Of a stretch of 64,000 bases of DNA, positions 8,660 to 17,211 are shown in pieces. The translations under genes and the position numbers were made by a program. This DNA is from Desulfobacteraceae bacterium UBA2174 (GTDB taxonomy: Bacteria; Desulfobacterota; Desulfobacteria; Desulfobacterales; UBA2174). The notes beneath the pieces were generated by a model that did not search any database, was not told where the DNA came from, and was given only the letters and a program-made list of their open reading frames with translations. Each line of letters begins with the position of its first letter. The first letter of the stretch is position 1. The stretch is taken from assembly GCA_002327445.1 (NCBI GenBank), contig DCWA01000006.1, positions 31,612 to 95,611 on the forward strand, written 5' to 3'.

Positions 8660-8786
8660 AGTGAGCTAAAGTTAAGGAATTCTGGCAGTTTTATAAAAAC
8701 CACCGGAGCGCAGCGACACCACAACTTTAGGCACTTTAGGCACTCGTCACTTTAGGCACTTTAGGCACTTATAACTTTAGTCACTT
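8641..8786 (+). repeat. Dispersed palindromic repeat, copy 1 (AAAGTG/CACTTT arms)
   Basis: The left arm holds iterated AAAGTGCCT/AAAGTGAGCT units and the right arm iterated CACTTTAGG units, so the arms are complementary. The core at 8674-8725 (AAGGAATTCTGGCAGTT ... GGAGCGCAGCGACACC) matches the core of a second copy at 40687-40735. The left arm overlaps the end of hdrA, encoding its last residues (KVPKVS) and stop. The element lies between hdrA and mvhD inside the operon. Confidence 0.85.
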
Positions 8787-8822
8787 AAGATATTTTTCCC
8801 ATATTCAGAAAGGAGTCGGATC

Positions 8823-9263
8823 ATGGCCGACAACTTCGAACCTGCGATCATCGGTTTTCTGTGCAACTGGTGCGCCTATGCCGGCGGCGACTTGGCCGGC
8901 GTCTCCCGGTTGCAGTACCCGCCCAACATGCGCGCCGTCCGGGTGATGTGCTCGGGGATGGTCCATCCGGACCTGGTGGTGGGTGCCTTGCGCAAGGGGG
9001 CCGACGGCGTCATCGTCATGGGCTGACACCTCGGTGAATGCCATTACCTGGACGGTAATGTCAAAGCTCTGGGCCGCGCCGCAGCCATCCGCATCGTTCT
9101 GGAGGATCTGGGGATCGATCCGGAGCGTTTCGCCATCGAGTGGGTCTCGTCCGCCGAAGCCCCGCGGTTTGCCGAGGTGGTGACGCGCTTCACCGAAAAG
9201 ATCCGGTCTCTGGGCCCCAACCGCGCCGCGGCGCCGGAAGCGGCGGCCGAAGCCGCCGCCTGA
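8823..9263 (+). CDS. mvhD: MvhD/VhuD-type iron-sulfur delta subunit of F420-nonreducing hydrogenase, selenoprotein
   Basis: A 146-residue protein read through a UGA at codon 68 (9024-9026). The family binds a 2Fe-2S cluster and passes electrons between the hydrogenase and HdrA. Visible ligands are Cys14 and Cys17 (FLCNWCAYAG), Cys43 (VMCSG), Sec68 in place of the Cys of the GCHPGDCHY motif, and Cys73 in GECHYLDGN. Without recoding the protein would stop at residue 67 and lose half the domain. Ribosome binding site AAAGGAG is 11 bases before ATG. The Ala-rich tail is variable in the family. Sec in this position is known for the methanogen VhuD. It is cotranscribed with hdrA and the frhB-like gene. 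Confidence 0.92.
9024..9060 (+). promoter_or_regulatory. Recoded UGA (Sec68 of MvhD) and candidate bacterial SECIS hairpin
   Basis: UGA at 9024-9026 is followed at 9042-9060 by a perfect 7-bp stem (CATTACC with GGTAATG) and a UGGAC loop. The loop begins 22 nt after the UGA, and the same loop and distance recur in mvhA. Confidence 0.85.
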
Positions 9264-9285
9264 CCGGTGTGAAAAGGAGAAGATC

Positions 9286-10404
9286 ATGAAAACCTTTTTC
9301 GACCTGATCCAGGAAGTCCAGAAACCCGGCCTCTGCCATCGCTGCGGCGGTTGCGTGACCTTCTGCACGGCCGTCAACTACGGCGCCCTGGAACTCGACG
9401 ACGACGGAAAGCCGCGCTACGGTGACATCGAAAAATGCATCGAATGCGGCCTGTGCTACGCCATCTGCCCGGAGATCGACGAACTGGAGGAGGAAACGCG
9501 CCGGCGGGCCGCCTGGAGCGCGCCCATGGGCCGGATCATCGAGACCAGCGTGGCCCGGGCCAGCGATGCCGCGGTGCGGCAGCACGCCACCGACGGCGGG
9601 GTCGTCACCGCCATCCTTTTGCACCTCTTCGACCGGGGGCGCATCGACGGGGCCATCGTGGCCAAGCAGGTGGGCCCGTTTCAACGTCGCCCGTTTCTGG
9701 CCACCACCCGCGACGAGATTCTCGAATCGGCCGGCTTTTTCTTCGATACCTCCCACGGGATGAAAAGCTTCAGCGACCAGTACATGACCTATTCCTCCAT
9801 CGAAGAGTTCGATCCCATGGTCAAAAAGGGATTGCATCGCGTGGCGCTGGTGGGCACACCCTGCCAGATCAAGTCGGTGCGGCGTATGCAGACCATGGGG
9901 CTGGTGCCCTCGGATGCGATCCATTTCTGTTTCGGCCTGTTTTGCTCGGGCAACTTCGTTTTCGGGGAAAAGGAGCGGGCCGATCTGGCCGCGGCCCACG
10001 GGTTCGACTGGAACCAGGTGCGCAAGATCAACATCAAGGAAGCGTTGATGCTGCACATGAAGACTGGAGAAGTGAAGACGATTCCGCTGGAAGATCTGGC
10101 ATCGATTCGCCGATATGCCTGCCGTTTCTGCCCGGACTACGCGGCCGAATTCGCCGACATCTCCTTCGGCGGCATCGGGGCCAAGGAGGGATGGACCACG
10201 GCCATCACCCGCACGCCCGTCGGCCGGGCGGTGTTTTCCGACGCCCGCACGGCAGGGGCGCTGGAGTGTTTCCGCTACCAGGACGATCCCCGCTACGCCA
10301 GCACCGCCCTGGAAAAGGTGCAGGAATGGTCCCGGCGCAAGAAGGAAAGCGCCGCGGAATTTCGCAAGGAGCTGGGCGCCCGATCCGTTCGGGTCAAGGC
10401 GTAA
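9286..10404 (+). CDS. FrhB/FdhB-family flavin/iron-sulfur oxidoreductase subunit
   Basis: 372 residues of the coenzyme F420 hydrogenase/dehydrogenase beta-subunit family. The N-terminus holds two 4Fe-4S motifs (CHRCGGCVTFC near 17-27 and CIECGLCYAICP near 50-61), followed by the flavin-binding domain with ATDGGVVTAILLHL, the GTPCQIKSVRRM motif and RRYACRFCPDYAAEFADIS. Members bind FAD and exchange electrons with F420 or another soluble carrier. Sulfate reducers are not known to rely on F420, so the carrier here is open (ferredoxin or a pyridine nucleotide are candidates). Placed between mvhD and mvhG with a good ribosome binding site, it probably gives the hydrogenase/Hdr complex a third redox port. 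Confidence 0.88.
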   Translation: MKTFFDLIQEVQKPGLCHRCGGCVTFCTAVNYGALELDDDGKPRYGDIEKCIECGLCYAICPEIDELEEETRRRAAWSAPMGRIIETSVARASDAAVRQHATDGGVVTAILLHLFDRGRIDGAIVAKQVGPFQRRPFLATTRDEILESAGFFFDTSHGMKSFSDQYMTYSSIEEFDPMVKKGLHRVALVGTPCQIKSVRRMQTMGLVPSDAIHFCFGLFCSGNFVFGEKERADLAAAHGFDWNQVRKINIKEALMLHMKTGEVKTIPLEDLASIRRYACRFCPDYAAEFADISFGGIGAKEGWTTAITRTPVGRAVFSDARTAGALECFRYQDDPRYASTALEKVQEWSRRKKESAAEFRKELGARSVRVKA

Positions 10405-10469
10405 GGCCCGGTCTGCAACCGGATCGGCGGGCCGGCGCCTCGGCCCCCGATCGTCAGGAGGGATGGAAG

Positions 10470-11411
10470 ATGACGGTAAAAGTGGCAAGCGAATGGCTCA
10501 ACTCCTGTTCGGGATGCGAGATCGCCATCATAGACCTGGGAGAACGCTTGCTGGACGTGCTCAAGGTGGCCGATTTCGTCCATCTGCCGGCGCTGATGGA
10601 CCACAAGTACTTCGGCCAGCTCGGCGACGGCCGCCATATGGAAATCCCCGAGGCCGACGTGGGGCTGATCAGCGGGGCGATCCGCAACACCGAACACCTG
10701 GAAGTCGCCCTGGAGATGCGCCGGCGCTGCAAGACGATCATCGCCCTGGGCACCTGCGCCACCCATGGCGGGATCCCGGCCCTGTCCAACTCTTATACGC
10801 CGGAAGAGATTCTCCACCGGTACTACACCACCGAAAGCACCGACGCGCCGGAGCGCCGCCCCGACCCGACCATCGTGCCGCCGCTGCTCGACCGCTGCTA
10901 CGCCCTGGACGAGAAGATCGCGGTGGACATCTACCTGCCCGGCTGCCCCCCGCATCCGGACCACATCTTCGGGGCCCTGACGGCCCTGGTGGAAGGCCGG
11001 CCGCCGGTGCTGCCGGGAAAAAGCGTCTGTGACGTTTGCCCGACGCGGCGCGAGGGCAAGGGGCAGCTCCAGAAGCTGCGGCGGTTTCTCGAAGCGCCGG
11101 TGTACGCCGAGCCCGGCGCGCCGTTGGACGAAATGCGCTGTCTGCTCGAACAGGGATTTCTCTGCATGGGACCGGTCACCCGCGCCGGTTGCGGCGGGCT
11201 CGACGGTCCGCCGCGGTGCATCGCGGCCCGGGTCCCCTGCCGGGGCTGCTACGGGCCGGTGCGCCAGGACGGCAACCCGCGTCTGGACATGCTCAACGCC
11301 CTGGCTTCCAACGGAATCGACATCCAAAGCCTGCCCGAGAGCATTTCGATGCTGCGTTTTGCCGGAGCGCACGGGCTGCTGCGTCCGGCAGGAAAAAGAA
11401 AGGAGTCGTAA
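10470..11411 (+). CDS. mvhG: MvhG/VhuG-type hydrogenase small subunit
   Basis: A 313-residue small subunit of a NiFe(Se) hydrogenase (F420-nonreducing group 3 type). It carries the proximal cluster motif NSCSGCEIAIIDLGE at residues 11-25, LGTCATHGGIP, the LPGCPPHPDH motif near 155, and later Cys motifs (GPVTRAGCGG and PCRGCYGPVRQ) for the medial and distal clusters. No twin-arginine signal is present, so the enzyme is cytoplasmic. A 65-base gap precedes it with ribosome binding site CAGGAGGGATGG; mvhA follows 3 bases after its stop. It wires the active site in MvhA to MvhD/HdrA. Confidence 0.93.
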   Translation: MTVKVASEWLNSCSGCEIAIIDLGERLLDVLKVADFVHLPALMDHKYFGQLGDGRHMEIPEADVGLISGAIRNTEHLEVALEMRRRCKTIIALGTCATHGGIPALSNSYTPEEILHRYYTTESTDAPERRPDPTIVPPLLDRCYALDEKIAVDIYLPGCPPHPDHIFGALTALVEGRPPVLPGKSVCDVCPTRREGKGQLQKLRRFLEAPVYAEPGAPLDEMRCLLEQGFLCMGPVTRAGCGGLDGPPRCIAARVPCRGCYGPVRQDGNPRLDMLNALASNGIDIQSLPESISMLRFAGAHGLLRPAGKRKES

Positions 11412-11414
11412 ACC

Positions 11415-12878
11415 ATGTCCCGGGTCATCAACATTCAGCCCATCACCCGCATCGAGGGGCATGCCTCCATCGGCATCGAACTCGACGACGCGGGCAACGT
11501 GAACCAGGCGCGGGTCAACATCCTGTCCATGCGCGGGTTCGAGAAGTTCGTGGAGGGCAAGCCCGCCGAGGAGCTGCCGCGGATCGTCAGCCGCATCTGC
11601 GGCATTTGCCCATGGATGCACCACCTGGCGTCCAACAAGGCGGTGGATGGCTGCTTCGGCGTCACCCCGACACCGGCCGGCGGCAAGCTGCGCGAGCTGA
11701 TGCAGGCCATTTCCCACGCCGAAGACAAGCTGCTGCACTTTTTCTTTCTGGCCGCCGCCGATTTCGTCATCGGGCCGGATACCGACTATGCCGTGCGCAA
11801 CGTGATCGGCATCGTCAAGAGCAACCCGGACCTGGCCCAGCGGGTCGTCAAGATGCGCCAATTGGCCAAGATGACCCTGGACCAGTTTTCCAACAAGGCG
11901 ATTCATCCCATCGCCGGGGTGCCGGGCGGCTTTTCCAAGCCCTTACGGGAGGAAGACCGCATCGAGATCCTCAGCCGGATGCGCCAGCTTCTCGATTTCG
12001 CCCTCTTCACCATGGACCTGGCCAAGAAGGACATCTTCCCCAAGTACATGGAGGCGATTCAGACCATCGGCGTCATCCGGACCGGCTTCATCGGCACGGT
12101 GGACGACGACGGGGCCCTGAACCTCTACAACGGCAAGCTGCGCTTGATGCGGCCCGACGGCAGCATCACCGCGTTTGCCTACGAGGATTACACCGATTAC
12201 ATCGGCGAGCAGGTGCTCCCCTTTTCCTACGGCAAGTTTCCCTATGCGCGCTGCTGGAACGAGGGCTTCTCCCTGGATCTGGACGAGCCCCGGGGGGTCT
12301 ACCGGTCCAACACCCTGGCCCGCATCAACGTGGCCGACAAGATTGCCACGCCCCGGGCCCAGGCCGAACTGGAGGAGTTTCGCCAGCACTTCGGCCGGCC
12401 GGCCCAGGCTACCCTGCTGTACCACTGGGCCCGGCTCATCGAGGAGGTGTACGCCTGCGAACGGGCCATCGAGATCCTGGAGGATCCGGAAATCACCGAT
12501 CCGAACGTACGGGCAGCCGTGGCGCCCAAGGCCGGCCGTGGCGTGGGCTGCGTGGAAGCGCCTCGCGGCACTCTCATCCACGACTACACCACGGATGAGA
12601 ACGGCCTGATTCTGCACGCCAACATGATCGTGGGCACCACCCACAACCTCGGGCCCATCAACATGAGCGTCGATCAGGCGGCCCGGGAACTGATCCACGA
12701 CGGGGTGGTCAACGAGGGAATCCTCAACCGGATCGAGATGGCGGTGCGCGCCTACGACCCGTGAATTTCCTGCGCGACGCATCGCCTGGACGGCGATCAC
12801 GGCATCACCATCACCATCAGCGACGCTTCCCATAACGTCGTCCGGCGCTGGCCCGAGAGGGAGGGGCGCCTCCTGTAG
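11415..12878 (+). CDS. mvhA: MvhA/VhuA-type NiFeSe hydrogenase large subunit, selenoprotein
   Basis: 487 residues, read through a UGA at codon 450 (12762-12764). The N-terminal nickel ligands are in RICGICPWMHH (Cys62, Cys65). The C-terminal motif normally DPCxxCATH is DP-Sec450-IS-Cys453-ATH456, so the second ligand pair is complete only if UGA is read as Sec. A 31-residue tail follows His456 and ends at TAG; maturation proteases remove such a tail after nickel insertion, and a matching protease is the first gene of the operon. In methanogens the Sec-bearing end can be a separate peptide (VhuU); here it is fused. The enzyme splits or makes H2 in the cytoplasm. Confidence 0.93.
12762..12797 (+). 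promoter_or_regulatory. Recoded UGA (Sec450 of MvhA) and candidate bacterial SECIS hairpin
   Basis: UGA at 12762-12764 is followed at 12781-12797 by a perfect 6-bp stem (ATCGCC with GGCGAT) and a UGGAC loop starting 22 nt after the UGA, the same geometry as in mvhD and hdrA. Confidence 0.85.
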
Positions 12879-12932
12879 CCATCCATCACGGACAATGGAC
12901 AAAACCCTGCCGTCCAGCGGCAGGCGATCCAA

Positions 12933-12967
12933 GGCCGGGGGCAGCCATGCTCCCGGCCGATTCTTTT
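12933..12967 (+). terminator. Intrinsic terminator of the hydrogenase operon
   Basis: A 10-bp GC-rich stem (GGCCGGGGGC with GCTCCCGGCC, one G-T pair) and a 6-nt loop are followed by GATTCTTTT, 55 bases after the mvhA TAG stop. Confidence 0.75.
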
Positions 12968-13168
12968 GGAGTTCGACAGGTGGCCGTTCCCGGGGGCTTG
13001 ACAACGCGATAGCGATGCCTGATGAATACTTTGGCATGCGCTGATCCATTTCGAAATTGCGATCCGGGGAAGCTTCATCCCGCAACGACCAAACGCTCCA
13101 TTCATTCCGCCGGAAGGATGAAGCAGTCTCGATGAGAGGCTTCTTCCGAGGGCATTTAGGAGGATCCG

Positions 13169-13561
13169 ATGAAAATACTCGTGGCCTATGACGGTTCGGC
13201 GGCCAGTAACAGAGCGCTGAACCTGGCAATTGACAAGGCAAAGGCCAACGGTGCGCGGGTCTATGTCGTCACCTCGATGAGCAAGGGCACCCAGAGCCAG
13301 TTGCACGACATTCAGGAAACAGAGAAGAAACTGGATGAAATCAAGAAGATGCTCCAGGACCAAAACATTTCCGCCGATACCGCGCTATTGATCCGAGGGG
13401 TGGAGCCTGGGGAGGATGTGGTCGAATTCGCGAAGGAAAACGAAATCGATGAGATTTTTGTGGCGATCAGAAAACGCTCCAGGGTGGAAAAGATGATTCT
13501 CGGATCGACGGCGCAATACGTGATTCTGAACGCCCATTGCCCGGTGATCACGGTGAAATGA
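13169..13561 (+). CDS. Universal stress protein (UspA family), single domain
   Basis: A 130-residue UspA-type Rossmann-like domain starting KILVAYDGSAASNRAL, with a C-terminal nucleotide loop region RKRSRVEKMILGSTAQYVI and the closing VITVK strand typical of the family. The usual G-x2-G ATP loop is degenerate (IRKRSRVEKMILGS, first Gly missing), so ATP binding is uncertain. Ribosome binding site TTAGGAGG precedes the ATG. It is monocistronic between the hydrogenase terminator and a gene-free gap. A TTGACA box lies at 12998, but no good -10 element is paired with it. Confidence 0.9.
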   Translation: MKILVAYDGSAASNRALNLAIDKAKANGARVYVVTSMSKGTQSQLHDIQETEKKLDEIKKMLQDQNISADTALLIRGVEPGEDVVEFAKENEIDEIFVAIRKRSRVEKMILGSTAQYVILNAHCPVITVK

Positions 13562-14075
13562 GCCGTTTCCCGAACGTTGTGAAAATCCTTTCTTATGAAT
13601 GATTCCGCCGGCGCGCGGCCTGCCTTGACACGCCATCCCAACGGGTTCGGGTTTTGCGCCGCTCGCGCCATTGCGCGACGGCGCGGGGAACTGGCCCCCC
13701 CGGGAGCATGGTGGAGCGCGCGGCGGCACCCGTCCCTCATTCGACGCCTGTGTCCCGTCCAACGTCGCTCCTCGCGAGGGGCGCCGGCTGCAGCATGCCA
13801 TTGAAGGCCCGAAATTTGGGACCAGCGTGAGAGAGCCCCCGCCCCCCATCCCACCCTGTCCCCATCCTTCCGGCACCGGTGGCGGCGGCAGGGCGCACCG
13901 TTTCAAGGGGATCCCCTTCCGTGTTCGGACCGTGTTGCATTTATCGGCTCAAGATGGTATGAAACTCTGTGTTTCAATGTAATATTAATATATTAGAAGG
14001 TAATTCCCCCATGAGCGGTCCGATCTTCGCGTCGTTGCACGGTATCCATGCCAGGGTTGTTTCCGGAAGGTTTTG
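13562..14075 (+). other. Gene-free stretch (514 bases) with a strong hairpin
   Basis: No convincing gene is seen on either strand. A notable hairpin lies at 13657-13683: an 11-bp stem (CGCCG plus TCGCGC against GCGCGA plus CGGCG, one bulged C) with a CATT loop and no T-run. The last 110 bases become AT-rich with TAATATTAATATATTAG near 13980, a likely promoter area for the next gene. Confidence 0.4.
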
Positions 14076-14495
14076 ATGGCGTCTGTGTCTCCCGAGATTG
14101 ATGGCAAGCTGCGTATTGCAAGCGCCAGCGATATCGTTGCGGTACGCAAAAGCGTGCGCGAAGTGGCGGCGGTGATGGGGTTCGATGTTGTCCGCAGCAC
14201 CCGCATCGTTACCGCCGCCGCCGAGCTGGCGCGGAACATCATTCATTATGCCGGTTCCGGGGAACTGACCTGGAAATCGGTGGCACACGAAGGACGCAAG
14301 GGGCTTCGTCTCGAATTTCTCGACCATGGCCCGGGCATCGCCGACATTTCCCAGGCCATGGCTCCGGGCTACAGCAGCTCCGGAGGGCTCGGCATGGGGT
14401 TGCCTGGCGCCAAGCGGTTGGCCGATGAGATGATCGTGCAGTCGGAGGCCGGCAAGGGGACGAACGTGGTGATCCTCCAGTGGCTGCCGTTGTGA
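14076..14495 (+). CDS. RsbT/RsbW-like anti-sigma regulatory factor (GHKL serine kinase)
   Basis: 139 residues of the HATPase (GHKL) fold. N-box AAAELARNIIHYAGSG near residues 48-63, G1 box LEFLDHGPGIAD near 89-100 and G2 box GGLGMGLPGAKRLADEM near 111-127 give a complete ATP site. The small size with no sensor domain fits the RsbT/RsbW class, which phosphorylates anti-sigma antagonists or binds sigma factors and output enzymes. GGAAGG precedes the ATG. The next genes encode an HD-GYP response regulator and a GAF-adenylate cyclase, so it is probably part of that signalling set. Partners in a stressosome-like module are not visible here. Confidence 0.88.
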   Translation: MASVSPEIDGKLRIASASDIVAVRKSVREVAAVMGFDVVRSTRIVTAAAELARNIIHYAGSGELTWKSVAHEGRKGLRLEFLDHGPGIADISQAMAPGYSSSGGLGMGLPGAKRLADEMIVQSEAGKGTNVVILQWLPL

Positions 14496-14554
14496 GTCCC
14501 CACTGCCGGAAAGGCGGCACGTTCGATTGACAGAATTTGTGGAGAAGGACGCAG

Positions 14555-15583
14555 ATGGCCAATCTTCTGATCGTGGACGATGAAGCCCAGATACGCCTGA
14601 TGCTCAGCCAGATGCTCACCGCCAAAGGGCATCAATGCACGTGCGCCGCCGATCCGGACGAGGCCCGAAGCCTGTTGAAAGGCGCTTCCTTTGACTTGAT
14701 TCTATGCGACATCAACATGCCCGGGGAAAACGGGATGAGCCTGATGCGCGACATCCTGCCCCGTTACCCGGATACCGCCGCCATCATGGTCACTGGCATC
14801 GACGATCATGTCGTTGCCGAGCAATTCTTCGACCTGGGGGTTTACGGCTACCTCACCAAACCTATCGACCGTACCCGGGTCTTGATCGCCGTGGCCAATG
14901 CCCTGCGGCGTCATGAGCTGGAACGCATCAACCGCGAGTACCAGGCAGGACTGGAATCGCTGGTGGCCCAGCGCACCGAAGCCCTCAGGGAAATGGTGCA
15001 GACCAAGCACCGGACTCTTGTCGGCATGGTGCATGCCATCGCTGCCATCGTGGAAAACCGGGATCCCTACACCGCCGGCCACCAGCGCCGTGTCGCGGAA
15101 CTGGGCCGGGCCATGGCCGTCAAGCTGAAAATGACCGCCATCGAAATCGAAGGGATCTTCATGGGGGGATTGATCCACGACGTTGGCAAGATCGCCATTC
15201 CCTCGGAAATTCTGTCCAAGCCCGGCCGGTTGGATCCCATCGAGTTCGAGTTGATCAAGCGGCACACTACCGCCGGTTACGAGATTGTCAAAGACACCGC
15301 CTTCGATTGGCCCATCGCCGATATCGTGCACCAGCACCACGAAAAAATGGACGGCAGCGGTTATCCCCGGCAACTGGTCGGGGCAGACCTTTCGCCGGCG
15401 GTTCGGATCATTTGCGTCGCCGATGTCGTCGAAGCCATGGCCTCCCATCGGCCTTACCGCCCGGCGCTGGGTATCGCGTCGGCCCTGGCGGAAATCGATA
15501 CCCATAGCGGCACCAAGTATGATCCGGACAGCGTGCAGGCCTGCCTGGCGCTTTTCAAGAAAGATGGATACCGGCTTGAATAA
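14555..15583 (+). CDS. Response regulator with HD-GYP phosphodiesterase output
   Basis: 342 residues. Receiver 1-120 with acidic pair in LLIVDDEAQ, phospho-Asp in LILCDINMPGENG and Lys in YLTKPID. A helical linker (about 125-160) leads to the HD-GYP domain: HxxR of NRDPYTAGHQRRVA, HD in GGLIHDVGKIAIP, then HHEKMDGSGYPRQLVG carrying the GYP signature. The family degrades cyclic di-GMP. Ribosome binding site GGAGAAGGA. Its stop overlaps the start of the adenylate cyclase gene by 20 bases, so translation is probably coupled. Confidence 0.93.
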   Translation: MANLLIVDDEAQIRLMLSQMLTAKGHQCTCAADPDEARSLLKGASFDLILCDINMPGENGMSLMRDILPRYPDTAAIMVTGIDDHVVAEQFFDLGVYGYLTKPIDRTRVLIAVANALRRHELERINREYQAGLESLVAQRTEALREMVQTKHRTLVGMVHAIAAIVENRDPYTAGHQRRVAELGRAMAVKLKMTAIEIEGIFMGGLIHDVGKIAIPSEILSKPGRLDPIEFELIKRHTTAGYEIVKDTAFDWPIADIVHQHHEKMDGSGYPRQLVGADLSPAVRIICVADVVEAMASHRPYRPALGIASALAEIDTHSGTKYDPDSVQACLALFKKDGYRLE

Positions 15584-17138
15584 GGGTTTGAATAAGATTT
15601 TTTTTTGGCGCCGCGACGGCCGACAGGCCGCTTTCGGAAGAATCGAGGGCGCATCGCCGCCCCTGAACGCCAGCGAGGCATCCATCGCGCGGATCGAGAA
15701 GCGGATCTGGCAGCTGGTGCTGCTGGCGGTGGTGGTGATTCTCTATTTGACTCTTTCCCTGGTTGGCATCCAGGTGTTGGGCTACTTGAACCCGCCTTCC
15801 AACAGCGTCCCCCGGGCGGAGCACACGGTCGACCCGATGCTATTCCCCTTGTCGCTCGGGGTTCTCGTGCTCCTGTTCAGCGCCTATCTGATCATCCAGC
15901 AGCGGGAACTGCTCAAAACCACCCGCCAGCTGTTTTCGGAGCGCCAGACCGCCAGCGAACTCAACCGCAGCGTGGACATTCTCAGCGCCCTGCTTGAAGT
16001 GAGCTCCAGCATCAATGCCCAGAAGCGGATCATGGCGATCCTGACGACCATCAGCCGGGCGGTGCGCCAATCTTTTCAGGCGGACCGGGTGTCGGTGATG
16101 CTGGTGGACAGCAATGGCAAGAACCTCAAGACCATGGCGGCACTGGGAAGGGGAGAGGACAAATTGCGGGACGTTTTCGTGCCGCTGGGCACGGGGGTGG
16201 CCGGCTGGGTGGTGCGGCATGGCCAGCCGCTCCTGCTCCAGGGGAAGGTGGACCCGACCGCCTTCCCCGGCGCGTCTGCCAAATCGGGCGAAATCAGCTC
16301 GGCGATGTGCGTGCCGCTCAAGATCGGCCGGCGCTGTATCGGCGTGCTCAATGTGAATCGGATGGACCGGCATTCCGAATTTACCGCCAACGATCTGAGG
16401 CTGTTGTCGGTTTTCGGCAACACGGCCGCCACGGCGATCAACAACGCGTTGTTGCATCATCGCCGCAAGGAACAGATCCGGCTCAAGACGGTGGTGGAAC
16501 AGTTGCATTCCCCGCGGGTGGTGCATGAGCTGATCGACAAGGCCGAACAGCTCGTGGCGCCCGGAGGGCTCCGGGAACGGCGCACCATCAGCACCCTGTT
16601 CGCCGATATCCGCGGATTTTCCGAAATGTCCGCCTCCATCGATCCCGAGACGATGATGGCCTTTCTCGATGCGTTCTATGCCCGCATGGCCCAGGCGGTG
16701 GCGGACAATGAAGGGACGCTGGACAAGTTCATCGGAGATGAGGTGATGGCCTTTTTCGGCGCTCCCGAGCCGCTGGAAAACGTATCTCTCAACGCGCTGC
16801 AGACCGCCATCGAAATGATGATCTTCTTCGGGTGGCTCCGCGAAAGTTTCAGCCTCCGCCAGCCGCAGTTCGGCCGGGTCGGTCTGGGAATCGGCATCAA
16901 TACCGGCCCGGTGGTGGTCGGCAGTGTCGGGTCGCGCCAGCGCTCCGAGTACACCGTGATTGGAGATGCGGTCAATCTGGCCCGCCGGTTCTGCGGTCAT
17001 GCCCGTTCCGGGGAGATCCTGGTGGGGGAGATGACGCGCCAGCAGGTTTCAGAAGAAGTGAGCTGTCATTTCGCAGGCGAGTTCGAGTTCAAAGGTTTTG
17101 CCGGTGTCAAACCGGTATATCGAATCGAATGGAAATGA
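15564..17138 (+). CDS. Membrane-anchored GAF-domain class III adenylate/guanylate cyclase
   Basis: 524 residues from the ATG that overlaps the preceding gene. Two membrane helices (about 46-72 and 91-112) are followed by a short coiled linker, a GAF sensor domain (about 145-305, NGKNLKTMAALGR to NTAATAINNALLHH) and a C-terminal catalytic domain with LFADIRGFSEMS (metal Asp), LDKFIGDEVMAFFGAP and GIGINTGPVVVGSVGS followed by YTVIGDAVNLARR. These match class III nucleotide cyclases, which make cAMP from ATP. The ligand of the GAF domain is unknown. Together with the RsbT-like kinase and HD-GYP protein it links two second messengers. The first ATG has a weak ribosome binding site. Confidence 0.9.
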   Translation: MDTGLNKGLNKIFFWRRDGRQAAFGRIEGASPPLNASEASIARIEKRIWQLVLLAVVVILYLTLSLVGIQVLGYLNPPSNSVPRAEHTVDPMLFPLSLGVLVLLFSAYLIIQQRELLKTTRQLFSERQTASELNRSVDILSALLEVSSSINAQKRIMAILTTISRAVRQSFQADRVSVMLVDSNGKNLKTMAALGRGEDKLRDVFVPLGTGVAGWVVRHGQPLLLQGKVDPTAFPGASAKSGEISSAMCVPLKIGRRCIGVLNVNRMDRHSEFTANDLRLLSVFGNTAATAINNALLHHRRKEQIRLKTVVEQLHSPRVVHELIDKAEQLVAPGGLRERRTISTLFADIRGFSEMSASIDPETMMAFLDAFYARMAQAVADNEGTLDKFIGDEVMAFFGAPEPLENVSLNALQTAIEMMIFFGWLRESFSLRQPQFGRVGLGIGINTGPVVVGSVGSRQRSEYTVIGDAVNLARRFCGHARSGEILVGEMTRQQVSEEVSCHFAGEFEFKGFAGVKPVYRIEWK

Positions 17139-17211
17139 TGAAAACCGTTTCGGCCGGCCCCCCCATTCGCCGGGAGCCGGCTTCAATCGCCGCGGCGCGA
17201 GCTGTACCCTT

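Noticed and set aside
8641..8786. CRISPR array
   Set aside because: Short iterated units without uniform repeat-spacer structure; the arms are mutually inverted, so a palindromic repeat fits better.
12998..13030. Sigma-70 promoter of uspA starting at TTGACA 12998
   Set aside because: No -10 box at 16-18 bases; the nearest match is too far away.
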